A DNA stretch of 64,000 bases, taken from Nannobrachium achirus (taxonomy: Eukaryota > Chordata > Actinopteri > Myctophiformes > Myctophidae). Where the stretch lies: assembly GCA_963921795.1 (NCBI GenBank), contig OY997641.1:58184950-58248949 (forward strand), written 5' to 3'. A program made the position numbers and the translations under genes. A model generated the notes under the pieces. The model was not told where the DNA came from. It worked only from the letters and a program-made list of their open reading frames with translations, and did not search any database. This document shows positions 24,832-35,561 of the stretch, piece by piece (position 1 is the first letter of the stretch; each line of letters opens with the position of its first letter).

Positions 24832-25315
24832 CCCCCCACCTTTGTGTCTTCTTCCAGCTCCTCTGAGTCCTACCAATCTCCAGCAAGTGTGTCTGTCCAC
24901 CACCAGCTACAGGATGTGCCAGAGCAAGTACTGGGGTAAAATAACGAACAGGATGTTCTGCGCTGAAGCTGGTGGAGCTGACACCTGCCAGGTGAGTGAC
25001 AAAGTAAAAAAATAAAGCCTTGCTGCGACGAAGTTGACATGTGTTTGTGGCTGGCTTAATGAGTTTGTCAGAGCAGACACAGTGTTAGCTGCACTCTGGC
25101 TGGGGAGTGTTGGTCAAGTGGTTAACAACATAAAGCAATTGCTTGTTGTTTCAGGGTGACTGGTGGGCCCCTGGTGTGTATGAAGAATGGAGCCTGGACC
25201 CTGTTTGGTATTACTTCCTGGGGCGCTGCAGGCTGCGACAGCAACTATAAGCCTCCATCCAACCTCCATCCCCAACGTGCGCGCCTGGATGGACCGGACC
25301 ATGGCTAACAACTAA

Positions 25316-26270
25316 AGTGTAAACAGCTGGTAGTTGGCATCAACACAATCAATAGGGCATGGGTTACTGCTGCTACTGAAAAAAATCTGCCATTCATTTT
25401 TCCTATACACAAATATTTATATTAATTATTTTAAGAATCAAGCCATCCAGGATCCTGGTGAATCATGACCATAAAACCAAATTCTGTGATTAAAAAAGAA
25501 GAAGAAAAAAGACTAGAAAACCACCCCCACTGCTATGCCCGGCCTGCAGCCAATACAAATACCTGGGTGTATGATATGTGTCCTTGATGTGCAACATATT
25601 TGAATTTCAGTTGTGTAGTTATTCGCTGTAAATCGTGTTCTCATAGAGAGGATTAGCCCCATCTGTTAGCTTCCCTTTCAATGTTTCTCAGGGACCGAGA
25701 TTTCCATCCAGAATCAGGGTGCAGGCCAAAACAGTGCAATATTGTGTCAACAATGTAGACTGTCCAAAGTTCGCACATACTGTATAAAGAAGTTGTGGTA
25801 AACTTTCACTGTGAAACAACTGTATAATCTTTATGTTTAATTTAATGTTAATGTGTATTTTTTTTACAGCCTGCACAGCTGCAATTATAAAAAACATTAT
25901 ATCAAGTATAAAACTATAAAGTGTGCTCTGATCAACATCAGATCATGATCAGCTTCTTTATCAAATATGCGTATATAAAGGCTAAGATGCAATAGGAGTA
26001 AGAGTCCAAGTCTAGCTGAACACACACAACACAATATTGCCTTTTCATGTTAATCTTTCATCTCTGCCTTTATCTCTAAGTTAAGGCTAAATCCACCAGG
26101 ATATGTCATTGTTATAACACTGCAGTTAGTATGGTATCCTCTATCTTTAGACCAAAGATTTACTTGAACTAGATTTTAAGACCTGAAGCAGCACTATCAA
26201 CAACTATAGCATATTATGCCAGAAAATTACAAAGTTTCATGTTCAAGCATGTGTAATTTGTTTTTGATAG
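25316..26270. other. Interval between protease copies
   Basis: No His57 exon or signal-peptide exon can be read here. TATATAAAGG at about 25972 resembles a TATA box upstream of copy 2, but without a following leader exon it is weak evidence for a promoter. Confidence 0.4.
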
Positions 26271-27123
26271 GTCTTCAATCACCCAGACTACAGCCATACA
26301 ACTCTCGACTATGACATCGCACTGATCAAGCTGCAACGCCCTGCCCAGATGAACAAGCATGTGTCCCCCGTGTGTGTGGCTGAGACTGGTGACATCTTCT
26401 ATTCTGACACAAAGTGTGTGGTCTCTGGCTGGGGATGGACCCACTTCGAATGTGAGGGAATAACACAGGAAACATACTTTCCTTCCATCCACTTCAATGA
26501 CTTAGCAGAGACCTTTTACATTTAGCATCGGCCTGAGGCAGAGTCTACAAATATGCCTTCTGAACATTTTTCTGAAAGAAAATACGTTGCTAAAATCTAA
26601 AATAAAATGGATGCTTCCCTGGTTTTAATGGGATAGAGTAGCTTGATTGTAGCCTACAAGTGGCAAACACAGTAAGTTACTCCAGAGTAAACATATTCAC
26701 TTTCAAATGTTAGTCAGTTTGAAACTTTCAAATGTTAATCAGTTTGAAAATATAGCAGAGCTTCAAAATGGTTTAATGAAAAATAACAAAGTGAGAGCTA
26801 CTCCAAATAGTCATTATCACTTTTGCCTAATATACAAATGTATTTTCTTCTCAAAAAGGATCAAGACTATTACTATTTAATAACAATGTATCATTCCCAG
26901 TGAAACATAAGAGCTCGAAGCTCAAACCTAACCATTGAATTGTGTATATTTCTTCTCAGCTCGTGATGTACCTCTCAAGCTCCAGCAGGTTTGTCTGCCT
27001 CTCATCGGCTACGATCAGTGCAAGGAGATCTGGGGCAGTTTTCTCACCAGACGGATGTTCTGTGCTGGAGCTGCTGGATCTGTAACCTGCCATGTGAGTG
27101 ACATGACTCTCTCCCTAACCGGA

Positions 27124-27149
27124 ACCCTAAACCTAACCCTAACCCTAAT
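27124..27149. repeat. Short interstitial telomere-like repeat
   Basis: CCCTAA-type units (ACCCTAAACCTAACCCTAAC). A TTAGGG-like patch also occurs at 23738-23771. Both are short and degenerate and lie at the protease pseudogenes. Confidence 0.6.
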
Positions 27150-27369
27150 ATCAAGGACCCCTTAGTTGAGAGAGAGAGATGAAGCAGGGACCCCCACAAT
27201 CTGTTCATAGATTCCATATAGTTTCATTGTTTGACAGCACAATCATCAGTGCATTTTGTCAATTTGTGTGTTCAGATATTTAACCACTTGAACCGTCAAT
27301 AGTTAATAAACTTGACCTTTGTCTCTGTACTTAGTCTGCTCTTTTTCCCCTCTACACCAAAGCTCTTTG

Positions 27370-27447
27370 CCATAAATAGCCGATTAACAAGCTCACAACG
27401 CCTCGCAGCGCGAGGCGTTGTGAGCTTGTAGATCGACTATTTTTGGC
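27370..27447. repeat. Hairpin family P element
   Basis: CATAAATAGCCGATTAACAA, then GCTCACAACGCCTCGC and its near-perfect reverse complement GCGAGGCGTTGTGAGC, ending GTAGATCGACTATTTTTGGC. Lies in the last intron of protease copy 2. Confidence 0.85.
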
Positions 27448-27629
27448 TAAAATTCTCAGAATATGGACCCTAGAGTTCAAGTGGTTGCTATAAAAAAAGG
27501 AGAAAAGAAAAACGTTCTATCACTCAAAGATTTGGAGGCCCCCCTGTAGTAACTCTGAGGACCACCTAGGGGTCCCGGACCCCCTGCTGAAGACCCATGG
27601 GCTAGGCTATAGGATCTGCTGGCTAAACA

Positions 27630-27740
27630 GAATTTTGCAATCTTGCTCAAGGGCACTTCGATAGTAACCCAAGCCTGTGATGGAACTGGGAAACTGCCAG
27701 TTTCCAATTGGCCGCTCTTCCTCCTGAGCCACTGCCACAT
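27630..27740. mobile_element. Degenerate teleost SINE fragment
   Basis: CTTGCTCAAGGGCACTTCGA followed by GATGGAACTGGGAAACTGCC and CTCCTGAGCCACTGCCACA resembles the body and head of a tRNA-derived fish SINE in reverse. Diverged; boundaries approximate. Confidence 0.5.
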
Positions 27741-28230
27741 TTGATTTCCTTTCATGAAGGGAATTACATGTTTTATTACCCGGCCTGTTTCAATGCTTGA
27801 TTCTGATTGGTCGAGCGCTGAAATCAGAGGTCTGTTATTTCTGGATAGCAGACCGCTCAGCTCAATAACAGACCGATGGCTAATCAAAGACTCAGAACAC
27901 CTGCTGCAGTCAAGCTGCACTGCGTGAATCTTGTGCTGTATCCAACATGTCAGCCACGAAAAGAAACACACAGCGACATTTACAACTAAACGTTGCTCTG
28001 AAGAATGTTTTTAAAAACATTTTAAGTGAGAAATAGACGACGTAGTGTCAGAAAATGGACCTTATCTAATCAGCACTTCCTTGTTTTCCAAGGCGACCGT
28101 GTCGCGCTGGGAGGACGCCCAGCGCAACACTTGTGGAACACTTCCAGCCGTCTGTAAACAAGGAAATACTTTGTTTTGTTTTTAGTTTTTAGTCAAATTA
28201 TTAATTCGATTTAGTAGCCGGGTAATAAGC

Positions 28231-28372
28231 GGGATAATGAATGGCTCCTTGGTGAATGACGACAGATAACTTCCCTTGGGACTGATAACTCCCCTCGGCT
28301 AGCGCCTCGGGGAGTTATCAGTCCGTCGGTCAGTTATCTGTCGTCATTCACCGCGGAGCCATTCATTATCCC
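28231..28372. mobile_element. Foldback element with ~70-bp arms
   Basis: GGGATAATGAATGGCTCC at the left matches, inverted, GGAGCCATTCATTATCCC at the right. GTGAATGACGACAGATAACT and GGACTGATAACTCCCC also pair. The centre is CTCGGCTAGCGCCTCGGGG. A MITE-like or snapback element of unknown family. Confidence 0.85.
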
Positions 28373-28699
28373 TTACTTGTCACTTCGCTGCTTGGCTTCA
28401 TTACATTCATAACCACCTTTTTTTTTAAATTCTGAAACATATGTAGAGTAAATTAATAACACATTATCTTCCGACGTCAGCTCTGGTCATTATCGACATG
28501 AAACAGATTACAACACAACTGCATGTTGTTTCAGGTTGACTCTGGTGGCCCCCTGGTCTGTAAGAAGAATGGAGCCTGGACCCTGGTTGGTGTCACCTCG
28601 TGGGTTAAACCAGGCTGCATCACCACTGCACCTGCTGGGTTTGCTCGTGTCACTGCACTGCGTGCCTGGATGGACAAGACCATGGCTGATAACTAAACT

Positions 28700-30254
28700 G
28701 TAAACTGTTGTTACTCTAGCTGCCATCTTCCTCAGTGATTCTGTTTCTCTTGCTGTCATCTTCATCAGTGATTTTGTTACTCTAGCTGTTGTCGTCATCA
28801 GTGATTCTGTACGTAGCTGTCATCTTCATCAATGATTCTCAACCTTTTATGATCTTTGGACCATAGTGTAATTTCAAACAATCCTAAAGTGTGCAACAAT
28901 GAAATCAAGACCCTACTGTAGTTAACAATCTCTCTGAATCAGGGTCTGTTTTGCAATCACTATGCCTATTTAAAAATGTACTTAGGGAATGTTGGATAGG
29001 CTATAAATTGTTGAAATACTTAAAGGAGCTAGAGTCAACTTTTTTTGTCAGGCAAAGTTTAAAAACACATTTTATACATTTTAAAACTTTTTGTATGCCA
29101 TTGTGCACTAAAATGGTCCGTGGACGACTGTTTGAGAAACAGTGATCAATCATCAATCATTGGAGTGATCAATAAAATCATTGGTGTGCAGAATGTGTCC
29201 TTGAATTGCACATTGTTTTTCAGTGATAAATGCATATTACTTATTGCTGAATAAATCTTTGTATTGCAGTTGGTTATCAGTGTCTCAATCATTTCACCCG
29301 GAGATACAGTGCATGTGAGAAATGTAGATTTTCTGATTGTGTATTTATAGGGAGGATCCACCCCATCAGTGAACTTCCACTTCGCTGAAGCTTCAGGACA
29401 GTGGGAGCTCACAGATGAGGCTAAAGGACACTCCATACTGTCTCCGACCGCCAAGCTTTCCGTCTCATAGGTCCGGTTCAACTATACAAAATGATGTCAC
29501 TTGCAACTTCTGAAAAGCATTACCTCGAATTTGAGTTCGGAAAGCCGAATTCCCAGACGGTGTGACTCTCCAATGAAAAGTTTGTGGTCAGAGAGAGTAT
29601 GGACTACCCTTACATACTCTGCATGAGAGTGAGGTGGAGTGAGTATGTATGTATGTATGTTTGTTTTGCCTTGACACTTAATAGAAATACATTCAAATGA
29701 CCCACTCTGGGAAAACATGTTTTCCAGGGTACCTAAATGTCTTGTAAATCATTGGTGTGGATTGTGAGCAGCTTCTGGAACCGAAGCTGACCACAATGTC
29801 AGGGTACATGCAGTCAATTTGGTCCCTTCGCTTTGTCTATTCTATATACAAAAAGGTGTTAAAACCACCCTGCTCAAGTAAACCTCCCGCCTTTCACACG
29901 TACATCATGTCAACATGTTTACAGCAAACAGCTAACTTTCCTACAACCACAAAAAACATGTGTTGATGTTACTGTATGTAGAGAGATGTGAGTCACCATG
30001 ATATGAGGGCTGCCAACCTTTCCAAAAACGTTTGAGTGAGATTTGACCGTATAATCTCTCTCTCTCTCGCGTGCGCGCGCAAGCGCACGCATGCTCGTGC
30101 ACACGCACACGCACACAAAAAACAAAAACAAAAACTAAAAATCCTAAATGCCGGTAAGATCAAATAATGTGTAATTTGTAATGTGACTTATGGAGGCTGG
30201 TGTAAAGTCTGTTTTCTCTAGGGAGCCAGGGTCTGCGGGGGAACACACGCACGC

Positions 30255-30299
<45 letters not shown>

Positions 30300-30439
30300 C
30301 ACACACGTTTTACACCAAAACGCTTACTCTTGCTTTGTACAGAAGTGCCTCATTCCAGGACTATGAATAGTATCTGCTGGTTTTGGTGCGAAGCATCTTG
30401 ATGAGTTCAACACCCTCACCTCCCCACTGTGGAGCTGAG
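28700..30439. other. No recognised gene; microsatellites
   Basis: Imperfect repeats of GTCATCTTCATCAGTGATTCTG (three to four copies in about 28720-28840), a (TATG)n near 29643-29660, and a (GCAC)n-(CA)n tract at 30240-30307. No coding region supported. Confidence 0.5.
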
Positions 30440-30812
30440 GCCATGGCTACACGGAGCTGGATATTTCATATCCGGTTTTTCAAATATCCACATAGAAAAA
30501 TATCTAGGTCCACAGAGCTGGATATTTCATATATCCCGGTTTTTCAGATATCCACATAGAAAAATATCTAGGTCCACACAACAAAGATATCTAGGTCTAA
30601 CAAGCACGCACACAGTAAAGTCTTCAGAGATATCCGGGTTCCCTGTCTACACGGATCCAGTGAATCGGATAGTTTTCAATCTCTCCACTTATTTATCCGG
30701 TTTCAAAAATATCCAGCTTCGCAGCTGAAATATCCAGCTTCATGTGGCTGCAATCCCCAACAGCACAAAAAGAATTCTAGCTTCATAAATATCCAGCTCT
30801 GTGTAGCCATGG
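30440..30812. mobile_element. MITE with ~27-bp terminal inverted repeats
   Basis: The left end GCCATGGCTACACGGAGCTG and the right end inverted GCCATGGCTACACAGAGCTG differ by one base, and the match continues through GATATTT. Internally GATATTTCATAT..CCGGTTTTTC and AAAAATATCTAGGTCCACA repeat. No clear target duplication was seen and no transposase is present. Confidence 0.85.
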
Positions 30813-32423
30813 CGTGAATGTCTGAGTGACTGAGGGGATTCAAACCATTTGCATGCTGATCACAAATTGGTTTAGATTTAGATGTGTAGATCTAGATTCG
30901 TTCAACATGGCCTAGCTCCCTTTTTCGGGTAGGCCTATAGATTGTGTCAACAATGTACAAACATAGGTGATCTCTGCATGTCACACACTGTGTGTAACAA
31001 TCCCGGCCTCTGCCACTGTCCTGTGTGCACTTTTCTTGTCAGGTATGGCGTTTAGTTTTATTAGCACAAAGTTATAAAACAAGTAGAACACATCAAGGCA
31101 ACACAATACTGTGCAAGGAGAGGAATAAGCCTGCAGGATTATTTGGGATCCTTTCCAACGGTCATTAATTAAACAGACTAAACGTTCAATAATAATACAG
31201 AAATAAAAACAGAAACTGCACAAAATAGAGATAGAGAAAAAAAAACAAGACAACAACAAACACATTGGGTAAGATAACACATCAGTAGATGAAATCATGT
31301 GGACAATCATTGACGACAGTGAGGAAGAATTCCGGTATTGCTTAGATGTTTCTCAAATATTGGCAAGGATAGTGATACTTATACCCACCTCAAGCTCTGA
31401 ATCATTCACAATCACACACATTTAAATGTTTTGGTGTCAATTTAATCAACATGTCTATCATCAGTGGCTTCTCAAAGTGGATGTGCGTGTTTGAATGGGT
31501 CTACACCCTTTATTTTAAAAGGCAAAATGTAATTCAATTCAATACTTACTTGGTTCTTCAAAAGGATCTCGTCCAACCCACTTATATTATTATTGACGCC
31601 TCAGGGCGACATGCGACCTCAGGGATCTTCATATATGGGCATAAAAGGGATTCTGGGGAATAGTATGGACTTTTCATAGGCAATGTCACATGTGATATCA
31701 CCTGTGGTGTCACAGTGATGTGTAAAGGGAACCGTCCCATGTAGTGTAAAACATGTGTACACACAAGTCTACACGTGGTAAACTGTGACATTTCTCATGG
31801 TAACCTGCAAGCTTCGGTCGGCAAATTACATTTTGGTAACTACTATAGGAATAATAATCATGTCATCTAGTTACCCAAAAGTTGTTTCATTCAACAACTC
31901 TATTAGGTAGAGGACATCATTTAGGAGAGAATGTCTCAAATCTAGACTAATATGAGTAAATGCTTTTCCTTCACAAACTACTATGTGATTTGAATGCATT
32001 ATGTGCAAGCCAAGGTTTTCCATAAGCAGGCTGTGGCCTCTAGTGGTATAATAGTGAAATTACATTTTATTTTCACGATCTGAAAAATAAAGCAGAGTAT
32101 AATCATTCAGTATCTATAGCTCCATAACAGCAGAGTGATACTCAAAGTCAACATAATAAAGTCAGGCCTTAGTTAAACTCTGAAAGTGGACATGGTCATT
32201 CATACACTTTCAGAGAGACATTAAATAAGCTTTTACTCAAATGTAATGTAAAGTCTGGCCATGGTCCATCATGTTATTTAGTCTATGCCTACATGCTCGT
32301 GCATATATTTTACTCCACACCAAGTAGGAATTGTTGACACATATAACCTGTTTATTTAGTTAGAACAGTATATCAAACGTTTTAGCCCTTGACCCAAATT
32401 ATATTCATTCACCCAGGACCCAA
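30813..32423. other. No recognised gene
   Basis: AT-rich DNA. A short copy of the CATATATGGGCATAAAAGGG minisatellite motif lies at about 31631. Nothing else assigned. Confidence 0.45.
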
Positions 32424-32494
32424 ACTAGATCTGCAAGCTCACAATGCGTTGCTTCTCGCCGTCTTAAGAGCTTGTAGATCGTCTATTTTCACTA
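32424..32494. repeat. Hairpin family P element, diverged
   Basis: CTAGATCTGCAAGCTCACAA and GAGCTTGTAGATCGTCTATT form the arms around a diverged centre; the right end continues TTCACTACTT. Confidence 0.7.
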
Positions 32495-32825
32495 CTTCTT
32501 TATTATCATTATTATTACTACTGTGTATTTATGGAATTTAGATGTGTGTGTTTGTTTGTTTGAACATTTGTCAAATTCATATTTCTTTTTAATTTCTAAA
32601 AGTAAAATGATACATATTTCATATATTTTTACTAGGTTGTGACGCATAGATTCGTCCGTGATCCAGAAATGGGTCCCGAGTCTCCCGACCCAGTGTTTGG
32701 GAAACGGTGCTTTAGAAAATCCCAACCCGTCCCCCACCCTTACCTTTTTTTTTAAACTGCAAATAACTGCCCATTGCCTGTGACAAAGCCTATATGATTG
32801 GGCTATATGATTGATAATCTAATAC

Positions 32826-33360
32826 ATGGCTTTGTGTGTATGTCCATGCAAAATGGACAGATACTTACATAAGATGTCCAATGCAAAATCAACACCCCCG
32901 CAAATGCTTAGTTATTAATTACATCATTATCCATTCCATGATATTTCTAATTGGACAATATAACGATGAGACTTTATGTGGGCACAGCTTACTTCATTTG
33001 TTTAAATGGCATACAGCTCATGAAAACCAGAAATCCATATCTCAAAATATATTCCAGGACACCACACAAAACAAGGACTAATTATGTACGGTACAGTACG
33101 GTACAGTATGGCTTTGTGTGTATGTCCATGCAAAATGGACAGATACTTACATAAGATGTCCAATGCAAAATCAACACCCCCGCAAATGCTTAGTTATTAA
33201 TTACATCATTATCCATTCCATGATATTTCTAATTGGACAATATAACGATGAGACTTTATGTGGGCACAGCTTACTTCATTTTTTTAAATGGCATACAGCT
33301 CATGAAAACCAGAAATCCATATCTCAAAATATATTCCAGGACACCACACAAAACAAGGAT
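32826..33360. repeat. 282-bp tandem duplication
   Basis: The segment starting ATGGCTTTGTGTGTATGTCC at 32826 recurs at 33108 (offset 282) and is nearly identical to 33360. The only clear difference I see is TTCATTTGTTT versus TTCATTTTTTT. A short (GTACAG/GTACGG) run at 33087-33108 lies at the junction, so recombination at that pentamer repeat could have made the duplication. Confidence 0.93.
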
Positions 33361-33886
33361 TTATAATACAAAAATGTCAACCTTCTGAACTGGGAATTGA
33401 ATTGGGGTGCTACTGTATGGCGTCTGCTTCTTTACACACTATTTTTGAAGGATCTAGTATAAACTAGGGTTAATTATGTTGGTCAAACTGATGCTCAATT
33501 TTATGTGGACCCCGCCAAGGACCCCCTGGGATTCCCCAGACCCTACTTGAGAACCCCAAAAGGGGCGAGGCTCATGGCCTGCTTTTATCACCAGACAGTA
33601 GCTATCAACCTAATAGGCAGACAAGTTACAACTATTATGATAGAACAATCTTGCCACGTGCAGAAAGGAACAGAAATCCAAATTATGTGGTTGATCTGGA
33701 AAGATGTTATTCTGTAGTTGCCAACATGAAGAAACTCCATAAATTAGCTCATACGGTGACACGAAGGGACGCCCTTGTGACTGTAAGCTTGATGATGTAA
33801 TTTGACTGGTTTCCAGTAGGCATACTTTAATTAATCTTGAGTACAACACATGCACATGGAACCAACTCTTTGAAGAAAGTGTGGGC
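33361..33886. other. No recognised gene
   Basis: Sequence downstream of the minus-strand histone-type gene. On the minus strand, just past the stem-loop, TCAAAGAGTTGG resembles the purine-rich histone downstream element that pairs with U7 snRNA. Confidence 0.4.
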
Positions 33887-33902
33887 GGCTCTTAAAAGAG
33901 CC
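33887..33902 (-). terminator. Histone 3' stem-loop for minus-strand gene
   Basis: On the minus strand the sequence is GGCTCTTTTAAGAGCC followed by GCCCACA. It is identical in all 16 bases to the stem-loops after H1, H2A and H3 in this window (6-bp stem, TTTA loop). It lies about 92 bp past the stop at 33994, with T-runs and (TA)n on plus in between, which is longer than usual and looks like microsatellite expansion. Confidence 0.9.
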
Positions 33903-33923
33903 TTTTTTTTTTTTTTTTTTTTA

Positions 33924-33955
<32 letters not shown>

Positions 33956-33993
33956 CAGTCTTTTTTTTTTTTACTTAACCCATTCGTTTTTTT

Positions 33994-34650
33994 TTAAGGT
34001 GGGGCGGGGGTGGCAATAAGGCCGGCAGCAACGATGGGGCTGGAAGGACCGGGGCCGGGACCAGGAGGCAGGGCGGGAGCAGGTCCAGGAGCAGGAGGCA
34101 GGGCGGGACCGGGCGGCGGCGGCGGGATCGGGCCGGGCGGCGGCGGCAGAACCGGGCCGGGTGGCGGGACTGGGCCGGGCGGCGGCGGCAGGACTGGGCC
34201 GGGTGGTGGCGGCAGGACCGGGCCAGGCGGCGGCAGAACCGGGCCGGGTGGCGGGACTGGGCCGGGCGGCGGCGGCGGCGGCGGCGGCGGGACGACTGGG
34301 CCGGGTAGTGGCGGGGCGGCGGCGGCGATGGCGGCCGCGTTCCTTATCTTCATCAGTGCGTTGTGGTCAGCCCAGGCTTTGGATTTCAAGGTGTGTTTGA
34401 TTGGCGGAAGACTCTGCTTCCTCGTCTTCTTTGCTTTAGCTTTAACCTTTTTCACCTTCCCCTTGGGCGCCGCCTTCTGCTGCTTGAAATGCTGCATAGC
34501 CTGTTCTTTCTCTCTATAGACCTTTGTTTCATAGTAACGCCATCTGGCTCCATACCAATTCTCAATGAGTTCATTCAACCTTTCTATACGGTGATTCGCG
34601 GGCGGCCTCACTGGCAACGGCTTCGGCACAATCAACGGCTGGAACGCCAT
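33994..34650 (-). CDS. Histone-type gene for an unrecognised basic, proline-rich protein
   Basis: A 218-residue single-exon frame starts MAFQPLIVPKPLPVRPP. Residues 21-50 form an aromatic/charged segment (LNELIENWYGARWRYYETKV) likely helical; 59-92 are very basic (APKGKVKKVKAKAKKTRKQ); 93-112 include AWADHNALMKIRN and an Ala run; 113-218 are repetitive Pro/Gly (PPPGPVLPP). It has no histone fold or H1 winged helix that I can recognise. The frame opens at 34755, but a TATAAA at 34738-34733 lies inside that extension, so the Met at 34650 is preferred, with a leader of about 55 nt. Two CCAAT boxes lie upstream and a canonical histone stem-loop downstream. By architecture it is expressed like a replication-dependent histone; by content it might be a chromatin or sperm nuclear basic protein (inference only). 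Confidence 0.65.
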   Translation of the reverse strand: MAFQPLIVPKPLPVRPPANHRIERLNELIENWYGARWRYYETKVYREKEQAMQHFKQQKAAPKGKVKKVKAKAKKTRKQSLPPIKHTLKSKAWADHNALMKIRNAAAIAAAAPPLPGPVVPPPPPPPPPGPVPPPGPVLPPPGPVLPPPPGPVLPPPPGPVPPPGPVLPPPPGPIPPPPPGPALPPAPGPAPALPPGPGPGPSSPIVAAGLIATPAPP

Positions 34651-34732
34651 CTTCTGCTCTTCTCCGATCTCCGCTGCTGCTCCAAGAAGTGTAGACGCGA
34701 TATGAGGTACCAAGCCATGAACCTGCTGAGAG

Positions 34733-34832
34733 TTTATACACCTTTTGCGGACCATAACGAGAACATATCTCTCTACGCATGCAATGATTGGTGGAGAGCA
34801 CTATACATAACTGTTGCGAGTTCTCTGATTGG
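34733..34832 (-). promoter_or_regulatory. Histone-like promoter: TATA box and two CCACCAAT boxes
   Basis: On the minus strand: CCACCAATCAGAG (CCAAT at 34832-34828), CCACCAATCATTG (34791-34787), then GTATAAAC (TATAAA at 34738-34733). The spacing of ~50 bp from CCAAT to TATA and ~83 bp from TATA to the chosen ATG is typical of vertebrate histone genes. The ATTGGTGG motif also occurs in the H2A promoter here (47467). Confidence 0.75.
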
Positions 34833-35161
34833 TGGGGAGCCGTCAGAGTCATTCTCTCGAATAAACGGTTATGAAAATGCAGCCCCCCCCCGCCCCCCTC
34901 CGTCCACGAGTTTGCAACGCCGCCTGTCCTCCCTTACGTTGTCAGTAAGCGGAGGCGGAGCTCCAAGTTTCAAATGTGTACGTTTTTTGGTAAAGCAAAG
35001 CCCTGCTTCATCTTACAAGACTGTCCCACAAAACTAGTGAAAACAGCATATAGGCAAGCGTTTCCTGTACTTTTATTACACTTATTGTTTTATAGTCGGA
35101 ACCCGGGACGCCTGGATGCAGTCATAGCGCATCCTTCAATTTCCACCAGGGAAAGAACAAA

Positions 35162-35519
<358 letters not shown>

Positions 35520-35545
35520 ACTGTTCTGTCTGCTCTAAACACAAC

Positions 35546-35561
35546 GGTCCTTTTAAGGACC
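35546..35561 (+). terminator. Histone 3' stem-loop of H2B pseudogene
   Basis: GGTCCTTTTAAGGACC followed by ACCCA. Compared with GGCTCTTTTAAGAGCC at the other genes, both arms changed together (GGTCC/GGACC), so the stem still pairs. AAAAAAGAG 15 bp on resembles the histone downstream element. Confidence 0.85.

Larger units (their letters stand above)
23149..25315 (+). pseudogene. Chymotrypsin-family serine protease pseudogene, copy 1
   Basis: Four exons are readable. Exon 23149-23229 gives NRLILGQHNLLKN and, after a 1-base-class frameshift, NIQNMRIGK. Exon 23424-23610 gives VLNHPNYNP...HDYDIALIKLQRP with catalytic Asp102 (DIAL). Exon 24858-24991 gives LQQVCLSTTSYRMC...AGGADTCQ, with Asp at the position of trypsin Asp189. 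Exon 25155-25315 should start GDSGGPLVC but reads GGTGACTGGTGGGCCC: two bases are missing, removing the Ser195 codon. Further on, CCTCCATCC is repeated, a second frameshift before [15 protein letters not shown] and stop. No exon with the TAAHC (His57) motif or signal peptide is found upstream. A SINE and an inverted repeat occupy the third intron. Confidence 0.85.
26271..28696 (+). pseudogene. Chymotrypsin-family serine protease copy 2, truncated, altered active site
   Basis: Three in-frame exons with proper splice sites are readable. 26271-26451: VFNHPDYSHTTLDYDIALIK with Asp102. 26960-27093: LQQVCLPLIGYDQCKEIWGS...RRMFCAGAAGSVTCH. 28535-28696: [20 protein letters not shown]...[11 protein letters not shown] and stop. 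Ser195 is intact, but Gly193, an oxyanion-hole residue, is Val (GGT to GTT). By alignment to chymotrypsin, residue 189 is Val, 216 is Val (SWV for SWG) and 226 is Ala. No exons for residues before about 80, including His57, are visible, so the copy appears 5'-truncated. Hairpins, a SINE and a foldback fill its last intron. It could be functional only if 5' exons lie in sequence I failed to recognise. Confidence 0.75.

Noticed and set aside
27477..27971. 164-residue minus-strand frame
   Set aside because: It runs across a SINE fragment and unassigned intron DNA; no domain recognised.
34010..34519. Plus-strand glycine-rich frame opposite the proline-rich gene
   Set aside because: It is the antisense shadow of the proline codons; promoter and stem-loop signals support the minus strand.
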